From positions 17,917,508 to 17,981,507 of the forward strand of contig CM049313.1 in assembly GCA_026874595.1 (NCBI GenBank): a DNA stretch of 64,000 nt, given 5' to 3'. The notes under the pieces were generated by a model. That model saw only the letters and a program-made list of their open reading frames with translations, was not told where the DNA came from and searched no databases. Positions within the stretch are counted from its first letter, which is position 1, and every line of letters begins with the position of its first letter. Positions 21,761 through 35,379 of this stretch are shown here, piece after piece. Position numbers and translations under genes: made by a program. Origin of the DNA: Sipunculus nudus. Taxonomy: Eukaryota; Annelida; Sipuncula; Golfingiida; Sipunculidae.

Positions 21761-22904
21761 CTCTTGTTGCCAGCAATGTTTTTTTTTTTGTGTGTCTGTT
21801 AGCAACGTTATTTTTTCACTTTGGCATGGTTAATTGTCCTTTCAAGACTGACTGGTATCAGTCAGGCCAGGCCAAAGGTGCAGCTCCTGTTAGTTCAACA
21901 GTCAAATAGTTGTGGTCACCAGCCATCAGGTAACTATATCTTATTCAGACCTATATATTTTAGCCATTTGCAAAGTTTAATGTTGACAAACAAGAACTTC
22001 AAAAGTTTAACTGAAAGTTGTGAATGCCAGCCTCTGTTGTCATTGGTCATGCCTAGTACAGTGAGTGTCATGACCTATGTGTCATTTGTTATGAGTATCA
22101 TTAAATTCTAATGCATTAGATAGTCCAGATAGGTGTGTTTCATGGATGGAAAAAAACATCAATATGATGTTACTTCACAGATTGAGAAGATGGCAATCCT
22201 TCCCTGAGAGGACACAGAAGTGCTTAAGGGGACAAGATGACAACCAAGAAGAATATGACTGAGCCTTTCGCTGTTTATCTTGGACATTTAATCAAGAATT
22301 TAAAACAAAAATCACAAAAGTAAAATATCACCAAGGACTTGAGGCATGCCAAATGATCCATGAATGATACAAATGGTGTTTCCACGAGAGAATCTTATTT
22401 TGATTTACATTTGGTTAATGGTAGGCCATGTTTATAGTTAGCCTAATAACTAACCCTACAAACAATTTTATGCAACATCATGACCTTTTTATTGTTGCAC
22501 CTTAAGTTACAGTAATATGCCATATATATGTATAGTGATTGTACTTATGCAGAGGGGCAGCTATTAAAGAAAAGGCGATTAAGGATGTGATCATCATGAA
22601 CTATAAATTTATCACTGTATCATTTGCCACTTACGTTATATTTAATTGTTATATCTACATTGTTATTGGTCAGTTGTTTCACACGTTTAAAAACTATGAC
22701 CTAAATGTAAAGTAGAACTGATTACATACAGAAAGGTGATATAGACTCCTGTATCAGATGCTGACCAGATATTTATTATAATTATAAAAACAATATAACA
22801 ATCATTGGATTTTGTACCAGTTCGAGAACGTGTTAAGGGAGTATATTGTTACATTTATCATTTGTAGAACTCAAAAACCTAAATAAAAGTTGTTTTTAAT
22901 GTCA
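21761..22904. other. Non-genic stretch before the satellite
   Basis: Contains a short T run and an open frame at 21821-22111 that is unchanged in A' (62076-62366) but has no recognised domain. No clear exon or element is seen. Confidence 0.5.
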
Positions 22905-25900
22905 AATCCTGTGTATAAATGTTTCTCTTAGGTGAATGGATCGTATTCCTTTTAATACGTCCTTATAACTTTGATTACACGTTTCAGCAGTGCTTTTTGT
23001 TCCCGAAAGTACCATGGTGCAAACTTTGTCGAAACATTGTCAGTACTGAACGTCGTTCAAATGTTTTATTGAGAAATATTATAACACTGTTTAAAAAAAA
23101 CTTTCCACTTTGCCGTTGCAATAACGTTTTGTAGGAAACTAATGTAAAACGTTGTATGTTTCCTGTATGTGACTGGATCGTTTCCCACCGAATACGTGCA
23201 AATAACCTTGATAAAACGTTTACAAAATGTCCAAACAACCTTTCAGAACCCGATAAAACCATTGTAAGAACGTCATCGAGACCCTGTTTGATCACCATTT
23301 AGCGGCGTTAAGCTAACGTTGTCAGATTATTGTTGGAACGTTAGATTATTAAAGGAACAATAAATACCCATTTTAAATGTTAACAAAACGTTTGTATAAC
23401 ATTTACACTTGTTTGTAAGGTTGAGTAAACCTTTTGGCAATGTTTGTTTTGGAAGAAACGTTATTATTACTACAAGAAAACTTTCCTGATTCACGTAGTT
23501 TTGCTGTTAAAGGAAAAACGTTATCCAAATTAAAAGACGACAGTTAGTACAACGTTGAGGTAATTATATTTGGCTGAACACGTCCTTACAACATTGCAGA
23601 AACGTCAGATACGCTCCATATCATATTCTTTAATATGTCGCTGAAACATTGCTTAGATGGCATATGAGTGTACTTCTAATGGCGTTGTGAAAACGTCGCC
23701 AAGACGCCGTTGGGTCACCATTTTTCGACGTTACGGCAACGTTGTCAGGTTGTTGTGGGAATAATAAACATATTTTTAATGTTAACAAACCGTTCTAATA
23801 ACATTTTAAACGTTTTTGTAAGGTTGAATGAACGTTGTGGCAACGTTTGTTGTGAAAAAAACGTTATTATTACTACAAGAAAACTTTCCTGATTCACGTT
23901 GTTTTGCTGTTAAAGGAAAAACGTTATCCCAACTAAAACACGACAGTTAGTACAACGTTGAGGTAACCATTTTGGGCTAAACACGTCCTTACAACATTGC
24001 AGAAACGTCAGATACGCTCCATATCATATTCTTTAATATGTCGCTGAAACATTGCTTAGATGGCATATGAGTGTACTTCTAATGGCGTTGTGAAAACGTC
24101 GCCAAGACGCCGTTGGGTCACCATTTTGCGGCGTTACGGTAACGTTGTCAGGTTGTTGTGGGAACAATAAACATATTTTTAATGTTAACAAAACGTTCTA
24201 ATAACATTTTAAACGTTTTTGTAAGGTTGAATGAACGTTGTGGCAACGTTTGTTGTGAAAAAAACGTTATTATTACTACAAGAAAACTTTCCTGATTCAC
24301 GTTGTTTTGCTGTTAAAGGAAAAACGTTATCCCAACTAAACACGACAGTTAGTACAACGTTGAGGTAACCATTTTGGGCTAAACACGTCCTAACAACATT
24401 ACAGAAACGTCAGATACGCTCCATATCATATTCTTTAATATGTCGCTGAAACATTGCTTAGATGGCATATGAGTGTACTTCTAATGGCGTTGTGAAAACG
24501 TCGCCAAGACGCCGTTGGGTCACCATTTTTCGACGTTACGGCAACGTTGTCAGGTTGTTGTGGGAATAATAAACATATTTTTAATGTTAACAAACCGTTC
24601 TAATAACATTTTAAACGTTTTTGTAAGGTTGAATGAACGTTGTGGCAACGTTTGTTGTGAAAAAAACGTTATTATTACTACAAGAAAACTTTCCTGATTC
24701 ACGTTGTTTTGCTGTTAAAGGAAAAACGTTATCCCAACTAAAACACGACAGTTAGTACAACGTTGAGGTAACCATTTTGGGCTAAACACGTCCTTACAAC
24801 ATTGCAGAAACGTCAGATACGCTCCATATCATATTCTTTAATATGTCGCTGAAACATTGCTTAGATGGCATATGAGTGTACTTCTAATGGCGTTGTGAAA
24901 ACGTCGCCAAGACGCCGTTGGGTCACCATTTTGCGGCGTTACGGTAACGTTGTCAGGTTGTTGTGGGAACAATAAACATATTTTTAATGTTAACAAAACG
25001 TTCTAATAACATTTTAAACGTTTTTGTAAGGTTGAATGAACGTTGTGGCAACGTTTGTTGTGAAAAAAACGTTATTATTACTACAAGAAAACTTTCCTGA
25101 TTCACGTTGTTTTGCTGTTAAAGGAAAAACGTTATCCCAACTAAACACGACAGTTAGTACAACGTTGAGGTAACCATTTTGGGCTAAACACGTCCTAACA
25201 ACATTACAGAAACGTCAGATACGCTCCATATCATATTCTTTAATATGTCGCTGAAACATTGCTTAGATGGCATATGAGTGTACTTCTAATGGCGTTGTGA
25301 AAACGTCGCCAAGACGCCGTTGGGTCACCATTTTGCGGCGTTACGGTAACGTTGTCAGGTTGTTGTGGGAACAATAAACATATTTTTAATGTTAACAAAA
25401 CGTTCTAATAACATTTTAAACGTTTTTGTAAATTTGAATGAACGTTGTGGCAACGTTTGTTGTGAAAAAAAGTTATTATTACTACAAGAAAACTTTCCTG
25501 ATTCACGTGGTTTTGCTGTTAAAGGAAAAACCTTATCTTAACTAAAACACGACAGTTAGTACAACGTTGAGGTAACCATTTTGGGCTAAACACGTCCTTA
25601 CAACATTGCAGAAACGTCAGATACGCTCCATATCATATTCTTTAATATGTCGCTGAAACATTGCTTAGATGGCATATGAGTGTACTTCTAATGGCGTTGT
25701 GAAAACGTCGCCAAGACGCCGTTGGGTCACCATTTTTCGACGTTACACTAACGTTGTCAGGTTGTTGTGGGAACAATAATCATATTTTTAATGTTAACAA
25801 AACGTTCTGATAACATTTTAAACGTTTTTGCAAGGTTGAGTAAACGTTGTGGCAACGTTTGTTGTGAAAAAAAAACGTTATTATTACTACAAGAAAACTT

Positions 25901-25999
25901 TCCTGATTCACGTTGTTTTGCTGTTAAAGGAAAAACGTTATCCCAACTAAAACACGACGGTTAGTACAACGTTGAGGTAACTATTTTTGGCAAGCCGGG
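22905..25999. repeat. AACGTT-rich satellite, ~403-bp units, copy A
   Basis: The anchor tgggtcacca recurs at 23711, 24114, 24516, 24919, 25321 and 25723, giving units of 402-403 bp. Diverged units lie to the left, with a tgatcacca anchor at 23289. Units alternate between a cgacgttacggcaacg and a gcggcgttacggtaacg variant. The pair at 23711-24515 is almost identical to the pair at 24516-25320, giving an 805-bp higher-order period. Within each unit ACGTT or AACGTT occurs every 20-60 bp, so the unit was probably built from a shorter repeat. The array ends abruptly at the junction with B. Confidence 0.93.
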
Positions 26000-28253
26000 A
26001 TGTATATAAACAAGCTCAGCAGTCTTTGAAGGGGTGCAATACACACTTTTCTCAGCAAACATAACCTACAGTCCACTGAGACGAACCGACGCCATGTCAT
26101 AAATCACATAAATAGGTAAGGCCGATGAATTACTGATTTTAATTATGTAACACAACATTGGGTTATTGGTTACATATCGGAAAGGAGTCGTTTCGAGTCG
26201 TGCCGAAATTCGTAGAAAAATAAATCTAGTTCAATTGTGATTTATGTTATAATTATTTATTGAAATCTCTTTGCATTATCTTTATAGAATTTCAAAGACA
26301 TTTTTCCTATAAATTAATATTAATGGTGCGTTTTCTCGCAGCTCTCAAATAATGGCACAGACATGTTCTTGTCAATCGTTGCCAATACAAAAAATTACTG
26401 GGAGAGTTAATATGAAAGCATGTTTATTAAATAGAGACAGACTTTTGGCATGTATTTTGATGTATTTCTTCGGATAGTTTATGGCACGGGAAGAATTTAA
26501 GTCCCAAGTTACGGAAAATTGCCATCCAAATGGTTATCCCGACAGAACATGGTGTTTTCAAACTCATAAATGCCCCTAGGGTGAATCGGAGGAAGTTATT
26601 TCCTATGATTAGATATATTTATATAATTAAACGCTATGATATTAACAAAGGAAAACATGAGGTATGACCTACTTTTTCCCTAGGTAAGAGCGAAATTATT
26701 TAGGTCTTGACACAACTAAAAATATCTTTAAATCCGGAGCAGAGTTTAACAAAACATTATGGAATTCCTCCAGACCTATCTTCATGAAAGATCTAAATCT
26801 GTCGACCTATTTTTTCAAATACTTAATATTGAATTATTGCTGAAACTGTGGCTACCAGACTGAAAACAATCCTTCTAAATTAAATACATGAAAATGAAAC
26901 AGGATTCTTGAAAGACAGTTACACGGGAGAAAATGTGAATGTGGTATTGAAAAGTGTCCATCATTCCATGCAGCACTGGATGTCAAAATATATTGCTCAT
27001 AATGGGGGATTTTGAAAACACAATAAACTATAGTCTTGTTTCATATAACAGCTTTTAAGCACTTTAAGCTTGGTCCAAAAATAATAAAAAAAATAAGTTG
27101 AATGAGCTTATAAACAATTAACGGATGGCATCCAGTCTGTTTTAAGTTTCAAGGAATATCCAGTAAGGCAGTCCTATTACACCTTATAAATTTTGTCTTT
27201 TTGTTGAAATTAAAGCAGAGAATAAGGCTGAAGATTGATGCATTATTGACAATGATGATAGTTAAAATATGCACTTGACATCGTCATTTTTCTTGTAAAT
27301 ATACGGTCAATGAATGGATCGTTAAAGCTATTTATCCAATTCTCCAGTAAATCAAAGCATGTTTTTGATGATTGGACAGCTGTGGTATTTTCCAGGTGAA
27401 CATTTAACGTAATTAATCCTGATACAGTAAATGTTATGAATCAACCAATTTTGGTTCATCCATCATGGATGAATAGCAAACTTTTTTTTCAAGTAGAAAA
27501 GAATAATTATCTTTGATTACTTTCAACTAAAATATGCATTTCTAATTGAAGATCATTTAGGGCTTAACGTTGATTTCGTTTGATAAATTATGGTCAATGC
27601 CTGCCCATAATGGAGATCAAAATGGTATCAGCAATGAAGGCATACCAGGCTGTATTGTTGCAGTCTCGCGTTAAGAAATGAACCCATATAATCGCATATT
27701 AAGATGCCTTTCGTAAGGACTTACAATAGCACAACATTAGCATTTCGCGTGGCTATGTTACCAAAAAAAACCCACGAATTTCAGTTAATGTAATTAACCC
27801 TCCACGGAGCGAGTGTATTTTTTTCTCTCTATTCTGTGTGAGGGTGGGTATACGTGTGTCCGCAACATATCTAGAGAACTGTTTCACTGATGTATTGAGA
27901 TTTATCACATAGGTTGCCATTGTAAAAAAAAACTCCAAATTTGTTGTAAATCCAAGAGTAAATAACCCCGGAAAGAGTAATTTATTGGTTTTATGTATCA
28001 GGTGACGAGAGGGGCGTCAGGACATAAGGGATGGTCAATGTAATCATCCCCATGCTATTCAAAGAACAATATTTATATATTGTAAATAAATTTATAATTA
28101 GAATTGCAGTCCTTGGTTACATTTCTGAGTTTACTTTTATATATTATGTATTTAAACCTGGTTTAGAAGTAACCTATACGGTAAACATAATACCTTATTT
28201 TTAAAACCTTATACTTCAATGTAATAAATTTGAAATGTGTAATTCAGACAATA

Positions 28254-28257
<4 letters not shown>

Positions 28258-28310
<53 letters not shown>

Positions 28311-28327
28311 ATATATATTTATATATA
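28258..28327. repeat. Interrupted (TA)n, copy B
   Basis: Longest of the three versions, with a tatgtata interruption not seen in A or A'. Confidence 0.95.
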
Positions 28328-28858
28328 AACATATGCATATTAGTTGTAGGAATCGTTTGCAAAATATAGTTGATGACTGAAAGATAGAAAACAGCCGATG
28401 ATCGATTATTAATCGATTATTTTATTTACCGTCAATATTACCACGAAATATGTTGTATAAGATTACACGTTAAATATTGAACAAGTAAATTCTGTCTAAC
28501 TTTTATATCACACTGAAAGTTAAGCAAAGGCAGGTTTGTTGACCTTTATTCGTTGCACAAGGTTGAGTTTTAATGTTGAGCACAAAGGTTTTTTCTAAAA
28601 TATCTGACAGAACAAGAAAATGTATTGGGATAATATATAGACTTATATGGATGTGCATATATGAAAATTTGTGTTCGATTATGCAAATAATACGCAATCG
28701 ATGGTCGTTGATGAAACTGGGAACAGATATGGCCATCTTTCGTCTGCGGGTCGTTTCCCTGAAGGTTACACCGACACATTAATTTTCCCACTTTGTTATG
28801 TTTAATAATCTACATATTGCTCCTATATAGACGTAGATTCTTGTCAGTCCTGTTTCAG

Positions 28859-29060
28859 TTCCTGATCGCTAGTCCCACGCTCTGTTTACTTTTAACCAGT
28901 AATTGCTACCATGAGTATATCGATTTCGAGCTATCATGCAGTTCGCGTCGACGCCACCAGGTAGCGCTACCTGCCGAGGTTGTGTCCACGAAAATCTGTC
29001 CTTCTGTTGGCCGACCTCTGGCTCTCTATTTCAATGTTCTAGGCCTTTTATATGAAACAG
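28859..29060 (+). other. Tentative internal exon, copy B
   Basis: Base-for-base identical to 19729-19930, with the same flanking ag and gt. Confidence 0.25.
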
Positions 29061-30052
29061 GTAATTATTTATATTTTAAATATCCCTCAACTACAGTCCC
29101 ATTTCTTGCCATCTTTATTTTTCGCGAGATGCACCGAGTCACCCTGGTCCTGCCTTTTATTCCGGTGCTGAAACCGTTCCCAGAGACGCGAAATGGCGGT
29201 GTAACCTGAAAGGTGTCGATAAATCAACGTAGGCCTACATGTGATAGTGACCTTATTCCGGGTCCGGTCAATGTCGGCCCATTTTGTGAGTGAGCAGACA
29301 TTAAATATTACAGGGCAGCAGGGAATATGTATGAGGAAAAGTTTATTGTTTCCAGAAGCTTAGGAGACATAAGACTTTTGATAATATGATGGTGTGTGGA
29401 TGGGTCGGAAGGTGGCGACAACTGTGCTGAGTCATAGTGCACTTTAGAAACTCGTTTCTACCGGAAAAATGAGATACAGGACCCCCTTTTATTTACTAGA
29501 CTAAAAAAAAAATTTGGGTGTTGATCTTGAGTTCGATGGATAACATGATGCCAAACACTCAATAGAAAAAAATTTCCTGTGACTCCAAGGTGTGGACCTA
29601 TATAACAATATGTAGGGCCTTGACATACGTCCCTCTAACCTGCAGGACATTTTCACGAAATGCAGCAACTATTTACAACTCGGGAGAACTAAAAACAGAT
29701 AGTAAGTAAAACCGAAACATCCGAACAATAATTTACTTTTACGGTGGGATAAAAAAAGAATATGTTTAAATGATTATTTTTCCCCAAAACGTTTTAAAAA
29801 TACAATTTGAATTTAAATCATGAATGCCCAAGTTTTTGCAAAAAAAAAACCTGGCTCAACAACACACACACACACTTACACACCAAGAGCCCCCTCCCCA
29901 AACATTTTTACACCCCCCCACCCCCCACCCCCCCAACATTTTACCCCCTCCTCCGCCCCCTGACACCCCATTAAAAAATCATATCTTACTATGAATTAAT
30001 AAATCAAATGGCAGTAGAATGTGTGAAACTTTAACATAATACAATAGCAGAG

Positions 30053-31079
30053 AGCCTGGTTCTTTGAAGCAGAAATGGCTGTTTTCACCCATTGCGGGTC
30101 GATCTTTTTTTTACACACCAGGACCAAAAATATGCGGTTTTGGTCCCGAACTTTTTTTTTGCTCGAACAAGTTAGAAATCTCTGCATATACTTTAAAAAA
30201 TATTTCGTGTCAGGTTTGGGTAAATGTATTCAGTATACAGGGGGCCATGGTGTTTGGTCATTGGGTTTAAAGTCAAGGGCAGCCAAAGGCCAACCACGAT
30301 ACCCAAGGGCATTTTTCTGTTATTTCAATTGAAAATTCTCAGGAATAACTCGGGTTAAATCACATTCCAGGACGCCAAGTGTGAACGCAATCTCCGTCCC
30401 AGGGTTTGTGTCCCCATATCGGATCTTTTTTTATTATAAGTTTTGGCATATTATAATATTTATGTGTTTCTAAACTAGTCCGGATATTCACACATACGGA
30501 TGAAACTAAAATATGATGAAATAGGAGTCTTTCCACTTGCAAGGTTACGGATATGGCGCTGTATACGGTGATTTCAGCAATGTGTCTGCACGCTTCCTCA
30601 TCCGGCGCCGGATACGGATACGTACTGGTATTCCAAACATCAATAATCAAGATGTTATAATATAAAAAAAATCAAACGCATTGGTTTTTTTTTCCCACAT
30701 GACCACAAATACATAAGTTTATGGTTATTCAGGGAGACCAGAGTTCTTGATCATATTCATTATATAGTGATACCCATATATAATATTTGTATTCTATGTA
30801 TAACAATGTGCAATAATATATACTGAGTTATTATTATTGTTATTTATTATTGTGTAACATGGCTTGAGATAACAATTATACGTATTTTGCCTGATCCTAA
30901 GAACAGGTTAAACTAAGGATTTCTATGGTTTCATCCTTACGGTGGAAGTACAGCGAACGTATATTTGGAAACATCCCTGGAAACGGATTGGAAACATCCG
31001 TTTTGATATCCTTACCTGTATCCAGATAGGTATGGGGCACGTGTAGTGTCGGTCTGGCGGTCCTTTGATTCACTGAGTG
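30053..31079. other. Single-copy non-genic stretch
   Basis: Starts exactly where copy B ends. Long T runs and short open frames only, including a 96-codon minus-strand frame at 30360-30650 without recognised features. No transposon ends or RNA genes seen. Confidence 0.5.
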
Positions 31080-31149
31080 TTTTTTTTTTGCAAATTCCAC
31101 ATAAATTCCCTGTTAGTAACTAACAATTGCTCAAAGAAGCACTGATATA

Positions 31150-31480
31150 AAGGTGAATCCTAGGAGCCTCTTTCACCTGATTGTAAGAATCGTTAAGTCC
31201 AAAGCAAAATCTGGACCGCTAATAAATACCTGCTTCCTGTGCCGTAATGGCCTTATGACTCTGTAAGCTAAAAACAATTTCTGTAACCTACAATGCCACC
31301 TAAGAACATTCTCCTCAGGTGCCTTTTTCGCCCCATAGAACTGCTCTCTTACTAAATTAATGTTAATGACTTCCCCGAAAGTTAAGTCGAATTGTTGAGT
31401 TCTTCGGGGGAACTATTGGAAGCCAAACACACGCAGAATTCCGCTGCTGTAGCCCTTAGAGAGGACCTAATGGCTTCCAC
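31150..31480 (-). pseudogene. Gag-like retroelement remnant, left copy
   Basis: Counterpart of the remnant at 35946-36257. The N-terminal part (VVEAIRSSLRA region) is open, then frameshifts and stops break the frame. Same orientation and position within the duplicated segment as the right copy. Confidence 0.45.
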
Positions 31481-32048
31481 CACCTCAGCATTCGAATTGG
31501 GAGGGTTATCTATAGGCACTACACGTGGTACGTACCTCCACTGGAGATATGGAAAGTCTTTAGCAGATAAATCATTGGAAAAGCAAGGTAATCTTGGTTT
31601 TAGCGTTACCGTGCAGTTAAGACTAGATTTTACAGGGGTGTGTACACGTGTGAGTTCTGCCTAATCTTTAGTCTAATTTCTCCTGGAGTTTGAGGTGACC
31701 CAGGAATATTGTACAGGCAAACCAAAATCACGCCATCTCCATAATCCACAAATTCTGCAGGCTGCGCCAATGTGACCCATGTGGTTCCGGCGGAGCATGG
31801 ACCGATCCAGCAAACAATATGGACGACGAATAGGCGGACACCGTTTATTTGGTTCTTGTAACCAACGTGTGAAGGTTGAGGCTACTTAAGGTGGTGACAT
31901 ATGGAGCTGAACTCAAGCTCAATGAATGACAATTTACAAGAAACATACATTTTGACATACATACAAGCTATAAATACGTTTACAATTCTTTTCTTTGATA
32001 CAGAGAGCTCGCGAGTATCCAGCCCTTTTTAAGTACTTAAGTTGCGGA

Positions 32049-32101
<53 letters not shown>
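32049..32101. repeat. (TA)n microsatellite
   Basis: Pure TA run in the left duplicate. The right duplicate has no TA expansion at the matching place (near 36800). Confidence 0.95.
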
Positions 32102-32104
<3 letters not shown>

Positions 32105-32135
32105 AGAACGGAAGACGCCTTTTAGGTAAACTAAC

Positions 32136-32178
32136 TGATTTATGAACATACGAGCTTTTGAAGCGCACAGGCTTCTTA
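32136..32178 (-). other. Hairpin region, left copy
   Basis: Same 5-bp stem at 32160-32175. The conserved stem in two diverged copies supports a real structural element, but the CTGAAGAA bases are partly changed here (CTAAGAAGCC). Confidence 0.3.
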
Positions 32179-34235
32179 GTCATGTGTTCATGTTTATGTT
32201 TAAAAAAGGTGAGTTTCCAGAGCCAATGTTATATTTGAGCTGTCACTCAAAACGAAATGTAAAAACATTGGCGCTGTGTACTCCTGACTGGGCTGGTATG
32301 TATTTTCCTTGAAATGTATGCATGACGACAATATAGCCAGAAAGTCAAAAGAGGACACTTGAGTGGGATCTTCGGGTTTTTAGGGAACTAAAAAGTTACT
32401 CTGAGTCTTTAAAAGGTCATTCATGGCTGCAAAAGGTGGGCGAGTATTCCTGAAAACCTCATTTTCCAGAACTGCAAGAAATCTGATATCTGCGATTGTA
32501 AAACGAGTTTACACGAATCTTATAGGCATATACGTCGAGTGCAGCAGAGTGCGCTACGACTGATACCGAGTTGTGCCCGGGCTGCAAGAACGGAGCACGA
32601 ACTGTATGAATTCAGCATGATACCCAGAGAAGGCATTCGTAGACGAAAAGAATCCCAAGACACATGCATGATGCCAGACCAGACATGTTCTCTCTTGATT
32701 AGATTGACACTTGTCTTATCTTTGCTGCATGAGACAGTCATCGTGAAACCGGTGGGCTCTACAACAGAGTCGATGCTGGACATCGTCACACTTGTCACAT
32801 TTCGGCTACAGACGGATTTACCAGCCGCTTGTCAGTGGACAATAGATAACTACGAGCTTCAGGAATTAGTGAAAGTTTGCTATGAGTCATACAAAGAGCC
32901 AAACTTTCATAGAATAGTTCCTCGGCTATTATGCACTGCATAGTACCTATAAAAACTTTTAACTGTAATTGTTTACATCAATAGTACATTTAGTTATGAC
33001 AACTTGACAATCAAGCAGATCGAGATACAAGCTGAAGATCAGTTAGGAGTGTTGTGAGTGACACTCAATAATTACTGCAGTTATTAGTGGTGATAGATTA
33101 TTAAATTGTCAAACAGCCGTAATTCAATCAGTGGATGCTACAGGTAGATGTCCTGTGGGATGACCTTAAACTGCTCATACGGCACAATTCAAACCAATCT
33201 TGCATTGTCAGAAAGGTCGTGGGTGAACGTCATGCTTAAAACTTTAATGACCAAATGTGAAATTTTACCACCGACAGCATCCCAGGTGCGCATGGGAAAA
33301 GAGTGTTTATCATCAAACTAAACAAAACACACATCAGGCTTTTGGCAGTTCTCCGTGCTTCGTTTGACAGTCCGTGGGTTTTATTTCTATGTTCCTTTAC
33401 AAAGACTTTCATTGTTCCGATACTCCTCCGCTTGCAACAGATGGTAACACAAACAGAGTGCTCAAATCAAGTATATTCACAATCGCCTACCGAATTTAAA
33501 ACATTAACCACGCAGGTCTGAAACCATCAACATTGTAACAATAGACGAGGATTCTACGCAGGTTTATTACAGGTAAGGACGATAATGACTCATGAGGATG
33601 GAGGAACAGTCGAGTGGTAACACTGGCGACCCTGGTTTCATTCAGGGCGTGGCTATAAGAGCGGTTTGTAGTGGCCGGACTAAGACCCGTTTATTCCCCT
33701 TGCTATTCGGTACCGAACGCTACCATCCGCGCCACGGCGAGTGCCTCGCCTCAGTTATCATAACTAGTATAATCCATATAAAGTAGATTAGGTTCATTCG
33801 AAAAAGAGTTTATATAAATGGTTAACTGTCTTAGCATACCGCTTTTTCTTGAAATATGAATTCACCGCGTCATATTTCTCACTTATAAGGGTCTCGAAAT
33901 TAATCAAACATTTGATGAATAACACATAATCAATGAATTGATATGCGGTCATTGATACATAAAATACGTATAACCATGAATACAACTCACGGGACTTATA
34001 AAACTTGTTGAAAATGGGTTTGTTTTCCCTCATTTCGGTTGTTTTTCAAAAGTACACAAAACATATATTTTGACTTTTTTCTTCCTAACCATTCCATTAA
34101 TGTAATGAAAATGCCATCTCGATAACATGAAATGTTTATTCCTTTACAATATTTATGAGAAAAGCTAACCCTTTTTTATTTGAACCATACATTACAGTAA
34201 CAAAAAAAATCCAGATCTTTACGTACAAAAAAAAG

Positions 34236-34995
34236 GTATGTTCTGAAGATTTCAGCTGTTCTTTAAACAAATAACTTTTTTTGCTGAAAGTGTGTCCATG
34301 TGACAATTAATACTCATGATACGGTGATAAAAAACATCATGAATGGGAAACAGCTAGTTTCTGTAGATCAACAGCTTGATTTTTTTTGTTACAAGATTGC
34401 GTGTCGTATCTTCATACTATCAAGCCTCTGGAAGCCAAGCTTCAGACACGTTGATTCATTCAACCGCACTGGTGACTATATCATTAATATAGATAAAAGG
34501 TAATTCAATCATTCAGATGGATCTCTAGCGGCATTTACCGGGCGCGCGGTATGCAATATAAATTCACGTGGGGCATTTATCGGGCGGGTGGTAAAATACT
34601 GCTTTATACACCAACCCGGCTGATTTACTATTTACTTCTGTGGGTTATGTTGACATAATTTTTGTCACGTTGAAGCCTGATCAGGTGCCATACTGCGCGC
34701 GGTATTCGGATCCAATTCTCCTCTGAAAATTCAATTTTAATGCGTGTTCTGCAAACAAATAACTTTTTTTAAAGGTGTCCATGTGACATTTTACTCTCAT
34801 GAATTGGTGATAAAGAAAGCAAAAAAAAATAATAATAACGTGAAACAGCTAGTTTCTGTAGATCATCAACTTGATTTTTTATTACAAGATAGCGTGTCAT
34901 ATCTTCATACTATCAAGCCTATGGCAGCTACGCTTCAGACCAGTTTATTCATTCAACCACCCTAGTGAATATTTCATGGATATAGATAAAAGGTG
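34236..34995. repeat. Internal duplication in paralogue C (34236-34503 and 34745-34995)
   Basis: Both halves contain caaataactttttt, tgtccatgtgaca, gaaacagctagtttctgtagatca and cttcatactatcaagcct, where A has a single copy (1480-1715). The halves are separated by a GC-richer private stretch with gcgcgcggtat repeated near 34541 and 34695. Confidence 0.8.
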
Positions 34996-35362
34996 TTCAA
35001 ACCATTCAGACGACTGAGGTTCACGGATTTTTGAGGCTATCGTTAGCATTGTTTTAAGGGCATCCAGAATCTAACAATCAAAGAAAGTCTTTTAAACCTC
35101 GTCCACTTCTGGTGGATATGTTCAGACGGTGCGCGAAAAATGTATTTAGTTTTATATTTTTTCGATTGATTGGATCTGCAGTTGTGATTTCGGCCGGAAC
35201 ACTAGCAGGCTTGTTCATCATTCATGAAATAGACACCTAAGCAGCTCCCTTTATCAAGGTCTGAGGAAGCGTTGCCGACAGAGTCTTGATAGTATAAAAA
35301 TGGCGTGTCGGGTCTGGCATCACCTTTGTTAGCCCCAGATAATCCAGAATACAAACAGTAAT

Positions 35363-35379
35363 ATATATATATATATATG
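35363..35379. other. Empty LINE insertion site
   Basis: A short TA run flanked by gttagccccagat...acagtaat on the left (matching 4819-4845) and ttggtcag.gtttacaatcac on the right (matching 7177 onward). The LINE and its array sit between these flanks in A and A'. Confidence 0.85.

Larger units (their letters stand above)
26000..30052. repeat. Partial duplication, copy B (of 16894-20923)
   Basis: The sequence from 26000 to 30052 matches 16894-20923 in direct orientation with roughly 1-2% differences by eye, including small indels such as a four-base insertion near 26495. The left junction fuses the end of the AACGTT satellite directly to the matching segment (first shared bases atgtatataaac). 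The right junction leaves the match at the shared bases caatagcagag. No terminal repeats or target-site duplication are visible, so this looks like a duplication breakpoint, not a transposon insertion. Confidence 0.93.
31080..32890. repeat. Diverged duplicate of 35840-37925, left copy
   Basis: Shares with 35840-37925, in the same order and orientation: gcaaattccac, the gctaataaatacc stretch, the gag-like remnant, the cgaagcgcacaggcttctt hairpin region, the gctgtcactcaaacgaaatg stretch and the cagcagagt stretch. Divergence is perhaps 10-20% with indels, so it is much older than the A/A' duplication. Confidence 0.85.

Noticed and set aside
23710-23892. Repeated 60-codon frames in the satellite (also 24515-24697)
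   Set aside because: They recur with the satellite period, exist only in some unit variants, and resemble no protein.
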